44,079 bases of DNA from CAIWHR01 sp039915505 (GTDB lineage: Bacteria; Pseudomonadota; Gammaproteobacteria; Burkholderiales; Casimicrobiaceae). Below the pieces are notes generated by a model that saw only the letters and a list, made by a program, of their open reading frames with translations, was not told where the DNA came from and ran no database searches. Below are positions 35,043 through 43,754 of the stretch, piece by piece. Positions within the stretch are counted from its first letter, which is position 1. Each line of letters opens with the position of its first letter. The position numbers were made by a program, and so were the translations under genes. The DNA lies in assembly GCA_039915505.1 (NCBI GenBank), contig JBDSND010000102.1, positions 1 through 44,079 on the forward strand. Direction: 5' to 3'.

Positions 35043-36086
35043 CTACTTCAGGAGCCCGGCCGTACTCACCGCTTCCTGCGCCACCTGGGCCAGCGTGCAT
35101 TGGCCGGGCGCCTTGTCCGGACGCCAGCGCAGAAACTTGGTACCGTGGCGGAAGCGATCGCCGCTGAAATGATCGTATTGAACCTCGGCGACGAGCTTGG
35201 GCGCGAGGGGCTGCCACTCGCCGCTGCGCTCGGTGCTCCAACGACTTGGCCCGCCGGGGCTGCGACCCGTGAATCCAGGCGGCGCGATCAGGGCTTCCAG
35301 CTTGCGCGTCAGGACCTCTCGCTCACTGGCCTTGATGTTGGACGAGAACCCGACGTGATGCAGCAGCCCCTGGTCGTCATACAGGCCGAGCAGAAGCGAT
35401 CCGACGCTCTCGCCCTTGGCCGCATAACGGAAGCCGCCAACCGCGCAGTCGGCGGAGCGCATCCGCTTCCACTTCTGCATGCCAGTGCGATCACCACTGC
35501 GATACGCGAGATCCGCCCGCTTGGCGACGATGCCGTCGAGACCTGCGCCGAGACTCTGCACCCAGCGTCGGGCCGCGTTCACGTCGGCCGTCTGGGGGGA
35601 GAGCCGCAGCCGCGCGCCCTTCACCACGTGCCGCGACATGAAGTCTTCGAGTTGCTGCCGGCGCTCTACGAGGCTCGCATCGACGAGCGATCGGCCCCTG
35701 GCATTCACGAGCAGATCGAAGGCCACGTACAGCACGGGATATTCACGGGCGAGCGTCTCTACCCGGCTGGCAGCGGGGTGGATGCGCATCAGAAGATCAT
35801 CGAAGGACAGTGTCGCGCCGACCGGCACGACGATCTCGCCATCGAGCACGAAACGCGTCGCGTCGAGCGCTTGCAGCGCCGCCACGAGCTCGGGGAAATA
35901 GCGATTGAAGGGCTGGCCGGATTTGGAGCGAAGGTCGACGTCGTCGCCGTTCCTGAAGGCGAGGCAACGAAAGCCATCCCACTTGGGCTCGTAACGCCAG
36001 ACATCTCCCTCCGGCAAAGCGTCGACCAGCTTGGCCTCCATCGGCGGGTAGTCCGTGGCGAGCGGTAGCGCCGTCGACGTGCCCAT
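35043..36086 (-). CDS. ATP-dependent DNA ligase (LigD-type ligase domain as separate protein)
   Basis: 347 residues. Motif I is EPKWDGFR, with the adenylated Lys about residue 35; motif III is FVLDGEIV. Motif IV is LDGIVAKR and motif V is MQKWKRMR. The C-terminal OB-fold extends from about 225, with GSLLLGLYDDQGLLHHVGFSSN. It joins DNA ends, in the context of NHEJ-like repair. Its ATG overlaps the stop of the polymerase gene by one base (TGATG), so the two are coupled and correspond to two domains of LigD. No phosphoesterase domain is present. Confidence 0.93.
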   Translation of the reverse strand: MGTSTALPLATDYPPMEAKLVDALPEGDVWRYEPKWDGFRCLAFRNGDDVDLRSKSGQPFNRYFPELVAALQALDATRFVLDGEIVVPVGATLSFDDLLMRIHPAASRVETLAREYPVLYVAFDLLVNARGRSLVDASLVERRQQLEDFMSRHVVKGARLRLSPQTADVNAARRWVQSLGAGLDGIVAKRADLAYRSGDRTGMQKWKRMRSADCAVGGFRYAAKGESVGSLLLGLYDDQGLLHHVGFSSNIKASEREVLTRKLEALIAPPGFTGRSPGGPSRWSTERSGEWQPLAPKLVAEVQYDHFSGDRFRHGTKFLRWRPDKAPGQCTLAQVAQEAVSTAGLLK

Positions 36087-37189
36087 CAGAGCAGCGGCCC
36101 CAGCTCGAATCGATCGCTGCCCGAGAGGAGCGGTGCCCACAGGTCGCCGATCGCCGCAAGGCGGTCGGGCACGTTGGCGATGTAAAAGTCGTCGATGGTG
36201 ACACCGGCCTCGAGCTCGTCCCAGGTAACGGGGGTCGACACCGTCGCCTCCGGGCGGGGACGCGGCGAGTAGATCGACGCCAGGGTGCGCCCCCAGGCGT
36301 TTTGGTTGTAATCGACGAGCACGCGCCCCTCGGGTCGCTTGGCGATCCGGTACTCCGCGGTGATGAGGGCCGGGTGCTCGAGGGCGAGGGCTTGCGCAAG
36401 CCGCTTGGCGAACGTCCATACCGCCTTCTGGGTAGGTCCGCGCGCGATTGGAACATAGACGTGGATGCCACGCGAGCCGGTGGTCTTGGCGAGCGGTTGC
36501 ATGCCGAGCGCTTCGAGCGCATCGCGGACGATGAGCGCAGTCGTGCGCACCGTCTCGAAGTCCGCGCCGGGCACCGGATCGAGATCGAAATGCACGTAGT
36601 CCGGGCGGTCGACATCGTCGCATCGCGCATACCACGGGTTGAGATCGATGCATCCCAGGTTGACGATCCACAGCAGCGCCGCGGTGTCCTGCACCATCGG
36701 GAAATCGATGACGTTGCCCGAGCCGTGGGTGATGCGACAGGTCTCGATCCACGACGGGCGCGGGGTCGGGGCACGCTTCATGAAGAACGACTTGCCCGTC
36801 GCGCCGTCCGGATAGCGCTTCATGACCATGGCCCGGTCGACGAGATGCGGCAACAGCCACGGCGACACGTCCGCGTAGTACTGCAGGAGATCACGCTTGG
36901 TCAGCGCGAGCTCCGGCCAGAACACCTTGTCGAGATTGGTGAGGTGAACCGCCACGTCGTCGACGACGACATCGCCGGTGTCGCGGTCGGCCGGAATGCC
37001 GATGCGCCGCGCCCGACCTCCGCCACGGTCGGGCACCGGCTTCACCGCGGGCGCAGGGGTCGGCGCTGCCGCGCCACGGGCGACCCCACCGACGGGCGGC
37101 CTGCGAGGCTGCTTGCGGGCCACCCCGGGTGCTGCAGGGCCTGGAGGCGGCGTGGTCCTGGAGGCTGAACTTTTGGGCACGATGCGCAA
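36086..37189 (-). CDS. LigD-type primase-polymerase domain protein
   Basis: About 367 residues. A Pro/Ala-rich N-terminal region of about 75 residues is followed by a primase-polymerase domain with HLTNLDKVFWPELALTKRDL, FMKRAPTPRPSWIET, the metal-binding HFDLDP and TTGSRGIHVYVPI. It performs gap-filling and nontemplated nucleotide addition during end joining in the family. The start is uncertain: TTG at 37189 or GTG at 37180, and the 75-residue N-terminal region is weakly conserved. It is the first gene of the two-gene unit, directly downstream of the minisatellite region. Confidence 0.88.
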   Translation of the reverse strand: MRIVPKSSASRTTPPPGPAAPGVARKQPRRPPVGGVARGAAAPTPAPAVKPVPDRGGGRARRIGIPADRDTGDVVVDDVAVHLTNLDKVFWPELALTKRDLLQYYADVSPWLLPHLVDRAMVMKRYPDGATGKSFFMKRAPTPRPSWIETCRITHGSGNVIDFPMVQDTAALLWIVNLGCIDLNPWYARCDDVDRPDYVHFDLDPVPGADFETVRTTALIVRDALEALGMQPLAKTTGSRGIHVYVPIARGPTQKAVWTFAKRLAQALALEHPALITAEYRIAKRPEGRVLVDYNQNAWGRTLASIYSPRPRPEATVSTPVTWDELEAGVTIDDFYIANVPDRLAAIGDLWAPLLSGSDRFELGPLL

Positions 37190-37258
37190 TCCGAAGCAAG
37201 GCTTGCGCCAATCATGCCATTCGGCGTAAACCCAGCGGCCCCTCCGCCTTTGCCGTCC

Positions 37259-37420
37259 CTGGTTCTGCGTCCGGGTTCTGCGTCCTGGCTTCTGCGTCCT
37301 GGCTTCTGCGTCCTGGCTTCTGCGTCCTGGCTTCTGCGTCCTGGCTTCTGCGTCTTGGTTCTGCGTCTTGGTTCTGCGTCCTGGCTTCTGCGTCTTGGTT
37401 CTGCGTCCCGGTTCTGCGTC
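37259..37420. repeat. 13-14 bp minisatellite, twelve units
   Basis: Tandem copies of CTGGCTTCTGCGTC (14 bp) or the 13-bp variants (C/T)TGGTTCTGCGTC, CGGGTTCTGCGTC and CCGGTTCTGCGTC. Five identical 14-bp units run from 37285 to 37354, with 13-bp variants on both sides. The tract lies between the start of the polymerase gene and the start of the EEP gene (37478). It has no unique spacers, so it is not CRISPR. Unit mixing implies slippage or gene-conversion turnover. Confidence 0.95.
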
Positions 37421-37477
37421 TTGGTGAGTCTTTTAGGTCTTGCAGCCGTCTTACCCTTCCTGCTCCAAATCTTGCCG

Positions 37478-38344
37478 ATGGATCCTCTCCGTTGCCTGGC
37501 CATTGCCGCCGCGACCGTACTCCTCGCCGCGTGCGTCACCGTCACCCGCGAGCCCCGCGCCGTGCTGCTCATCGACGATCATACGATACGCGCGCAGCGA
37601 CTCAACTGCGTCGACGCCCGTGGCGCATCGCACGGGTCGGCACGGGCGCGCCTCGATCCCGACAGGATCCACGTCGCAACCTGGAATATTCACAAGCAGG
37701 GCGACCCAGGCTGGGAAACGGACCTCGCACGCCTCGCGGCCGATGCGGATCTGCTGCTCGTCCAGGAACTCGTGCTGCGCCCGGACATTCGCGCCATCCT
37801 CGAGAAGCGGTCGGGCATGCTGTGGGTGATGGCGAGCTCGTTTCTGAATCGCGAGCTCGACATCGGCGTGCTGACCGCGTCGCGCGTGCCGCCGGTGGCG
37901 ACGTGCACCCTGCGGGTGGTCGAGCCCGTGCTGCGGCTGCCGAAATCGACGGTCATTACGTGGTACGCGATCGAGGGCACCAATCGAACGCTCGCCGTGG
38001 CCAACATGCACGCGATCAACTTCGCGCTTTCCCTCGGGATCTATCGCGAGCAGCTCGCAGCCCTGCAGCAGGCGCTTGCCGAACACGATGGTCCGATCAT
38101 CTTTGCCGGTGATCTCAACACGTGGACCGAGGGACGCGCCGCGGCGGTGCGCGAAATCGCCGTGCGGCTCGGGCTGCACGAGATCGCCTTCACCGAGGAC
38201 CGAAGACGGCTCTTCTTCGGCAAGCAGCTCGATCACATCTTCGTGCGCGGCCTCGCGGTGACAGCGTCGGCGGCGACCGAGGTGACGTCGTCGGATCACA
38301 ATCCGGTCGAGGCCACGCTGCGGCTCGTTCGTCCCGACTCCTGA
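37478..38344 (+). CDS. Endonuclease/exonuclease/phosphatase (EEP) family lipoprotein
   Basis: 288 residues. The N-terminus (MDPLRCLAIAAATVLLAAC) is a lipoprotein signal with Cys19. The EEP domain contains ATWNIHKQGD, VQELVLRPD, ANMHAINF, FAGDLNTW and the final SDHNPVEA; these supply the metal-binding Asn, Glu, Asp and His residues. It probably hydrolyses a phosphodiester or phospholipid head group in the periplasm. The ATG at 37478 begins the signal peptide; reading further upstream would cross the minisatellite. Confidence 0.88.
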   Translation: MDPLRCLAIAAATVLLAACVTVTREPRAVLLIDDHTIRAQRLNCVDARGASHGSARARLDPDRIHVATWNIHKQGDPGWETDLARLAADADLLLVQELVLRPDIRAILEKRSGMLWVMASSFLNRELDIGVLTASRVPPVATCTLRVVEPVLRLPKSTVITWYAIEGTNRTLAVANMHAINFALSLGIYREQLAALQQALAEHDGPIIFAGDLNTWTEGRAAAVREIAVRLGLHEIAFTEDRRRLFFGKQLDHIFVRGLAVTASAATEVTSSDHNPVEATLRLVRPDS

Positions 38345-38556
38345 CGGCGTCGTTCCGCCTGCCGGGATGGCTGCCCGCGGAACGGTACATGGCCCATAAT
38401 GCGCGGGTTCATCAGCGCGTTCAAGTCGTGGCGCGAGGCATCGCCAGCCGCGCGCAATGCAGAAAAAATGCGCGCGCCGCCAACGGAGCCACACCCGCCG
38501 CAACCCCTGCCACCCGGGGTGCGCTTCACGTCGATCCCCGTTCCCGGAGGCCCATC

Positions 38557-39528
38557 ATGCGAGTCCGTTGGTCAACCGCAGTGCCCGCGGCGTTGCTCGC
38601 CGCATGTGTCGCGCTCGTCGCACCGCCGAGCTTGGGCCAGGCGAAGTATCCCGTCCAGACGGTCACGCTCGTGACCCACTCGAGCCCGGGCGGCGGCAGC
38701 GACGTGTTCGCCCGCGAGCTCATCAAGCACCTCGCACCGATCCTTGGCGTGAACATGGTGGTCGAAAACCGAACCGGCGGCAGCGGCGCCCGCGCCGTCG
38801 CCAAGGTCGCCCAGGCGCCCGCCGACGGCTCGACCTTCTACATGACCACACCGACGTATATCCAGACGTCGCTCCTGTCGAAGGTGGAGTTCGGCTACGA
38901 CAGCCTCGACCCGCTGGTCAACGTGTTCTACGACCCCGAGGTGATCTTCACCCGGACCCAGTCGCCCTTCAAGACGCTCGCCGAGGCGATCGATCACGCC
39001 AAAAAGAATCCAGGCAAGGCCAAGTGGGGCGCGGCCAACCCGACGTCCCTCGAGCGCATCGCCCTGGAGCGTCTCAATCGTGTCACCGGCGCGAAGGCGG
39101 CGGTGGTGCCGCACGAAGGCGGCGGCGACATGATGATCAACGTGCTGAACGGCTCCCTCGATCTCGGGATCGGCGAGATGCAGGAGCTCCTGCCGCAACT
39201 GCAGGCCGGCAAGATCCGGCTGCTCGGCGTGCTGACCGAGAAGCGCCTGCCGCGCTACCCTGAGCTCGCCACCGCCCAGGAACAGGGGATCGACGTCGCC
39301 GTGATCAAGTTCCGCGGCATCGCCGGCCCCAAGACCCTGCCGCCAGCCGTGGTGCAGGCTTGGGAGGAAGCCGTAAAGCAGGTGCTCGCCAAGCCCGAGT
39401 ACCGCAAGGTCTACGAGGCCGAAAGCCTGGTTCCGGCCTTCAAGGGCCAGCGCGACGCGCGTGAGCTCACCGCGGCGTTCGCCAAGGATCTCGAGGCATC
39501 GCTGCGCGAGCTGCAGATCATCAAGTAA
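38557..39528 (+). CDS. Tripartite tricarboxylate transporter binding protein (TctC/Bug family)
   Basis: 323 residues. A signal peptide covers about residues 1-28 (VPAALLAACVALVAPPSLGQ). The mature protein begins KYPVQTVTLVTHSSPGGGSD, with the Bug-family nucleus, and includes GVNMVVENRTGGSGARAV and GAANPTSLERIA. The C-terminal region includes FKGQRDARELTAAF. GGAGG lies 6 bases before the ATG. It is the first gene of the Tct operon and captures the carboxylate in the periplasm. The substrate cannot be read; Bug proteins bind citrate, terephthalate and others. Upstream 38345-38556 shows no gene. Confidence 0.93.
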   Translation: MRVRWSTAVPAALLAACVALVAPPSLGQAKYPVQTVTLVTHSSPGGGSDVFARELIKHLAPILGVNMVVENRTGGSGARAVAKVAQAPADGSTFYMTTPTYIQTSLLSKVEFGYDSLDPLVNVFYDPEVIFTRTQSPFKTLAEAIDHAKKNPGKAKWGAANPTSLERIALERLNRVTGAKAAVVPHEGGGDMMINVLNGSLDLGIGEMQELLPQLQAGKIRLLGVLTEKRLPRYPELATAQEQGIDVAVIKFRGIAGPKTLPPAVVQAWEEAVKQVLAKPEYRKVYEAESLVPAFKGQRDARELTAAFAKDLEASLRELQIIK

Positions 39529-39529
39529 C

Positions 39530-40018
39530 GTGCGGCTCGATCGCGACCTGGCGGTGGGCGCTGGCGGCCTTGTGCTCGCCGGCGTGTATTACTCCCTTTC
39601 GCTCGACATCCAGCGCAGCCTGCTGTCCGATGCCGTCGGACCGCAGGGCCTGCCGGCGCTCTATGCCTGGACCCTCGGTATCCTGGCAGTCGCCCTCATC
39701 ACCCAGTCGCTGCTGCGCGCCGGCGTGCCGCCCACCGTGGACGGCGGCTCTGCGGCGGTGCCGACATCGGCGGCGCATGCCCGCGCCATCGGCCTGCTCG
39801 TGCCGGGCGTCGCCTATCTGGTCCTGATCGGCCCGCTCGGTTATCTGGTTACCATCTTCCTGCTGATCATCGGCGTGGCTGCCTATGTGGGTGGGCGTGT
39901 GGATACCCGACTCGTCATCATCGCCGCCATCGGCGCCGGCTTGCTGTGGGCGATCTTCGCCCACCTCTTTCAGCTCGGGCTGCCTACCGGCACGCTCTGG
40001 CGGCCGTGGTTCGGCTAG
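39530..40018 (+). CDS. tctB: Tripartite tricarboxylate transporter TctB subunit
   Basis: 162-residue membrane protein with four hydrophobic segments (about 9-30, 45-62, 87-105, 125-145). The DUF1468-type pattern is visible from RLDRDLAVGAGGLVLAGVYY onward. It is the small membrane subunit of the carboxylate importer. The GTG at 39530 lies 1 base after the tctC-type stop, as is common in these operons. The tctA gene begins 9 bases later. Confidence 0.87.
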   Translation: MRLDRDLAVGAGGLVLAGVYYSLSLDIQRSLLSDAVGPQGLPALYAWTLGILAVALITQSLLRAGVPPTVDGGSAAVPTSAAHARAIGLLVPGVAYLVLIGPLGYLVTIFLLIIGVAAYVGGRVDTRLVIIAAIGAGLLWAIFAHLFQLGLPTGTLWRPWFG

Positions 40019-40027
40019 CCGCCCGAT

Positions 40028-41530
40028 ATGCACGAAATCGCCCTCGGCTTCAACGCGCTGCTCGCGAGCTGGGCGATCCCGGCGTCGATCGTGGGTGTGA
40101 TCTGGGGCATCCTCGGTGGCGCGCTGCCGGGCATCTCGCCGTCGATCGCGATGGCCCTGCTCCTACCCTTCACCTACGCCCTGGATCCGGTCACGGCCGT
40201 GGTGCTGCTCGCGTCGGTTTATGTCGGCGCCGAATATGGCGGCTCCATTCCCGCGGTGCTGATCAACACCCCAGGTACCAACTCGGCGGCGGCGACGACT
40301 CTCGATGGCTACGCCATGCATCGCCGCGGCGAAGGTGGTCTCGCGCTTGGCATCTCCCTCACCTCGGGCCTGGTCGGCGGTCTCTTCGGGCTCGCCATGC
40401 TGGTCCTCCTGACCGAGCCCCTCGCCCGCCTCGCCTTGGCGTTTACGCCACCCGCTTACTTCGCGCTGGGCATCCTGGGCCTCAGCGTGATCGCAAGCCT
40501 CGCCGGCAAGTCCCTCGTCAAGGGCCTCATGTCCGGCATCGCCGGTCTTATGATCGCGACGGTGGGCACCGATCCTATGAGCGGGGTGTCGCGCTTCACT
40601 TTCGGCGTTCCCGACCTCCTCTCCGGCATCAAGCCGATCCTGATCATGGTCGGACTGTTCGCGGTAAGCGAGTTGATGGCCCAGGTCATCGCACCGGCTA
40701 TCGTCACCGTGAAAGCCAGCTCGACCCGGCTGCAGTTGCCCGACTGGGCGATGTGGAAGCGACTCTGGAAGGCGCAGGTGATCGGCTGCGGGATCGGCAC
40801 GGTCGAGGGGGTCACCCCGGGTGCCGGTGGCACCATCGCGGCGTTCCTCACCTACAACGAGGCGCGGCGTTGGTCGCGCTATCCGGAGGAGTTCGGCAAA
40901 GGCTCGCCGGAGGGCGTGGCGGCGCCGGAGACGGCCAACAACGTGGTGACCGGCACGGCGCTGGTGCCGTTGCTCTCGCTCGGCATTCCCGGCTCGAACT
41001 CGGCCGCGATCCTGCTGGGAGGCTTTCTGATCCACGGCCTATTCCCGGGACCGATGCTGTTCGAGCGCAATCCGGAGGTGGCCTACGGACTCTATGCCGG
41101 CCTGCTGGTCGCCAACCTCGCCATGTTCGTCATCGGCCTGGTGATCCTCACGCCCTGCATGTGGCTCGTGAACCGGCCCAAGCCCTACCTGCTGGCCTTC
41201 ATCTTCGCACTGGTCGTGACCGGCGTGTTCTCGATCGAGCAGAGCTTCTTCCACGTCGGCATCGTGCTCGCAGCCGGACTGCTCGGCTACGTGATGCGCC
41301 TGCTCGACGTCCCGGTCCTGCCAATGGTGTTGGGTGTCGTGCTCGGCTTCCTCGTCGAGTCCAACTTTCGGCGCGCGCTGGTGCTGTCCAGCGGCGACTA
41401 CAAGGTGTTCCTGCAAGACCCGATCTCGCTCGGCCTGCTCGTCACCGCGTTGGCGTTGCTCGGGTTCTCGTTCTGGCGCGAGCGCCGCGGCAGCCAACCC
41501 ACCGTTTCCGCAACGCCGACCAAACCGTGA
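40028..41530 (+). CDS. tctA: Tripartite tricarboxylate transporter TctA subunit
   Basis: 500-residue permease with about ten to twelve membrane segments. Typical TctA motifs are ILGGALPGISPSIAMALLLP, AEYGGSIPAVLINTPGTNSA and GGTIAAFLTYNEARRWSR, plus LGIPGSNSAAILLGGFLIHG. It uses an ion gradient together with the binding protein to import carboxylates. The stop overlaps a GTG that may start the following MmgE/PrpD gene, which ties transport and catabolism to one transcript. Confidence 0.95.
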   Translation: MHEIALGFNALLASWAIPASIVGVIWGILGGALPGISPSIAMALLLPFTYALDPVTAVVLLASVYVGAEYGGSIPAVLINTPGTNSAAATTLDGYAMHRRGEGGLALGISLTSGLVGGLFGLAMLVLLTEPLARLALAFTPPAYFALGILGLSVIASLAGKSLVKGLMSGIAGLMIATVGTDPMSGVSRFTFGVPDLLSGIKPILIMVGLFAVSELMAQVIAPAIVTVKASSTRLQLPDWAMWKRLWKAQVIGCGIGTVEGVTPGAGGTIAAFLTYNEARRWSRYPEEFGKGSPEGVAAPETANNVVTGTALVPLLSLGIPGSNSAAILLGGFLIHGLFPGPMLFERNPEVAYGLYAGLLVANLAMFVIGLVILTPCMWLVNRPKPYLLAFIFALVVTGVFSIEQSFFHVGIVLAAGLLGYVMRLLDVPVLPMVLGVVLGFLVESNFRRALVLSSGDYKVFLQDPISLGLLVTALALLGFSFWRERRGSQPTVSATPTKP

Positions 41531-41532
41531 CC

Positions 41533-42894
41533 ATGCCGTCACCTTCGGTTGCACAAGTCCTCGCCGGTCGCATCGCTGCGCTGGATGCCGGAATGCTGCC
41601 CGCGACCGTGCGCGAGCGCTGCGAGGAACTGGTGCTCGACATCACCGGGCTGTGCGTCGCCGCGCGCCATAGCGACTACGTGGCGGCCGTGGCCGCGAGC
41701 TGTGACGCCACGGGTTCCTGCACCGCGTTCGGCCACGCGCAGGGACTCGACGCCGCGTCGGCGGCGCTGCTCAACGGCACCGCGGCGCATGGCGAGGATT
41801 TCGACGACACGTTCGAGGGAGGACCAGTGCATGCCGGCGTGGTCATCGTGCCGGCCATCCTCGCCGCCTGCGAGCGCTATCACCGCGACGGTCGCGCCGC
41901 GCTGCTCGGCATGGCGGTCGGCGCCGAAGCCATGTGCCGCATGGCGCTGGTCGTCCCGAAGGCCGTGCATCGTGCCGGATTCCATCCGACCAGCGTGTTC
42001 GGCACCATGGGCGCCGCGGCCGGCGTGGGTGCCGCGCTAGGACTCGATCGCGATCAGCTGGTCAACGCCCTCGGGATCGCCGGCAGCATGGCAAGCGGCA
42101 TCATCGAATACCTCTCGGCCGGCGCGTGGACCAAGCGTATGCACCCGGGGTGGGCCGCGCAGGCGGGCCTCCGCGCGGCGGTGATGGCACAGCATGGCTT
42201 CGTCGGCCCGCACCTGGTGTTCGAGGGCGAGCACGGGCTTTATCACGGCTTCGCGCACACTACCGAGGGTGATTACGACGCCCTGGTCGGCGACTTCGGC
42301 CAACGGTGGGTGATGGAGACGATCGCCTTCAAGCCGTATGCGTGCGGCACGATGATCCATCCCTATCTCGATTGCGCCCGGCGCCTCGCAGCAGAAGGCA
42401 TCGATTTCGACGCGATCGACGGAATCGTCTGCGAGACCGCCGAGGGCATCGTCCACCGGCTCTGGGAGCCGCTCCCCGGCAAGCAGCATCCCGTCAATGC
42501 CTATGCCGCGAAATTCAGCGTGCCATTCTGCATCGCCAGCATGCTGGTCACGGGCAGCGCCGGGCTGGAGGCCTTCACCGAGGAGGCGGTGCGCGATCCA
42601 CGCCTCATCGGTCTGGCGCAGAAAGTGCGCTACGTCGTCGATCCGGGCAATCCCTATCCCAACGAGTACACCGGCCATGTGAAAATCACGTTCAGCGACG
42701 GCCGCACGCTCGAGGCACGCCAGCCGCACTTGCGCGGCGGTGCCCACGAGCGGCTCACCCGGGCGGAGCTCGAAACCAAGTTCGCCGCGAACGTCGCCGT
42801 GGGCGGCTGGACGTCGGAGAAAGGTGTAATGCTGCGGCAATTCGCCTACTCGGTCTTCGACGGCCCCATCGACCTCGAGGCCTTTCGCACATGA
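41533..42894 (+). CDS. MmgE/PrpD family protein (2-methylcitrate dehydratase-like)
   Basis: 453 residues. The family pattern includes GTAAHGEDFDDTFEGGPVHAGV (near 80-100), HPTSVFGTMGAAAGVGAALGL, and FKPYACGTMIHPYLDCARRL. MmgE/PrpD proteins dehydrate 2-methylcitrate or act on aconitate- or itaconate-like acids; many family members have unknown substrates. The ATG at 41533 was chosen; a GTG at 41527 would overlap the tctA stop as GTGA and is equally plausible. The stop overlaps the SDR start as ATGA. A long reading frame continuing upstream into tctA is a shadow. Confidence 0.92.
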   Translation: MPSPSVAQVLAGRIAALDAGMLPATVRERCEELVLDITGLCVAARHSDYVAAVAASCDATGSCTAFGHAQGLDAASAALLNGTAAHGEDFDDTFEGGPVHAGVVIVPAILAACERYHRDGRAALLGMAVGAEAMCRMALVVPKAVHRAGFHPTSVFGTMGAAAGVGAALGLDRDQLVNALGIAGSMASGIIEYLSAGAWTKRMHPGWAAQAGLRAAVMAQHGFVGPHLVFEGEHGLYHGFAHTTEGDYDALVGDFGQRWVMETIAFKPYACGTMIHPYLDCARRLAAEGIDFDAIDGIVCETAEGIVHRLWEPLPGKQHPVNAYAAKFSVPFCIASMLVTGSAGLEAFTEEAVRDPRLIGLAQKVRYVVDPGNPYPNEYTGHVKITFSDGRTLEARQPHLRGGAHERLTRAELETKFAANVAVGGWTSEKGVMLRQFAYSVFDGPIDLEAFRT

Positions 42895-43652
42895 CCCCCT
42901 CCAGCACCCTGGCCGGCGAGCTCGCTGGCCGCGTCGCCGTCGTCACCGGGGGCGCCCGCAACATCGGCCGGGCGAGTGCCCTCGAGCTCGCCGCGGCCGG
43001 CGCCGCGGTGGTCGTCAATGCGCGCACCTCGCAGACAGAGGCGGACGCGGTCGTCGCCGAGATCGAGGCGCGCGGCGGTGCGGCGCTGGCACGGCTTGCC
43101 GACGTCACCGACGTCGTGGCCGTCGAGGCGTTGGTCGCCGCCACCCTCGCGCGCTTCGGCCGCCTGGACATCCTGGTCAACAACGCCGCGGTGCGCAGCG
43201 AAGCACCGTTCGAATCGCTGGCGCTCGCCGACTGGCGGCGCACCCTGTCGATCGTGCTCGACGGCGCCTTCATCTGCGCCCAGGCGTGCCTCGCACCGAT
43301 GCGCGATGCCGGGGGCGGCGCCATCGTCAACATCGGCGGGCTCACCGGGCACACCGGCGCGCGCCATCGGGCCCATGTCGTGACGGCCAAGGCCGGTCTC
43401 GTGGGCCTCACCAAGGCGCTGGCCTTCGATCTCGCCGAGCACCGCATCACGGTGAACTGCGTGTCGCCCGGACTCATCGACACCAAGCGCGCCGGTGCCG
43501 CACCACGGCACCATGCCGAGCACGCCACGGTCGTGGGGCGACTGGGCCAGCCCGATGACATCGCCGGGGTCGTGCGCATGCTCTGCGGCCCGCGCGGCAC
43601 CTACCTCACCGGCCAGACGATTCACGCCAACGGCGGCGTGTTCATGCCATGA
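42891..43652 (+). CDS. Short-chain dehydrogenase/reductase fold lacking Ser and Tyr catalytic residues
   Basis: 253-residue SDR. The Rossmann motif is VTGGARNIGRA, with the acidic or Asn patch NARTSQTEAD and the structural NNAA. At the active site, where FabG has Ser in IGSVVG and Tyr-xxx-Lys in NYAAAK, this protein has IGGLTG and HVVTAK. The catalytic Ser is Gly and the Tyr is Val; the Lys remains. The C-terminal loop ITVNCVSPGLIDT is normal. It may still bind NAD(P), but ordinary hydride-transfer chemistry is doubtful. The ATG overlaps the MmgE/PrpD stop (ATGA). Confidence 0.9.
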   Translation: MTPSSTLAGELAGRVAVVTGGARNIGRASALELAAAGAAVVVNARTSQTEADAVVAEIEARGGAALARLADVTDVVAVEALVAATLARFGRLDILVNNAAVRSEAPFESLALADWRRTLSIVLDGAFICAQACLAPMRDAGGGAIVNIGGLTGHTGARHRAHVVTAKAGLVGLTKALAFDLAEHRITVNCVSPGLIDTKRAGAAPRHHAEHATVVGRLGQPDDIAGVVRMLCGPRGTYLTGQTIHANGGVFMP

Positions 43653-43754
43653 GCGCGCGCCTTCCAAAACTCTTTCGTCATCCCTCGCGGGGTGCCGCGC
43701 CGGAATCTCGTCGCGCGACCTCTGACGTGGTCGCCTTATCCGCCATCGCCCGTC

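Noticed and set aside
35043..36860. Ligase frame extended upstream to 36860
   Set aside because: The extension runs through the polymerase gene in another frame; the ATG at 36086 with the TGATG overlap explains the gene better.
37214..38344. EEP gene starting before the minisatellite (376 codons)
   Set aside because: The repeat translates to a low-complexity Leu/Ala/Ser/Phe pattern in several frames; the ATG at 37478 starts a proper lipoprotein signal peptide.
39946..42894. Very long reading frame (982 codons) covering the MmgE/PrpD gene and running back through tctA
   Set aside because: The first 530 codons are an out-of-frame shadow of tctA with Arg/Gly-rich translation; only the part from 41533 matches a protein family.
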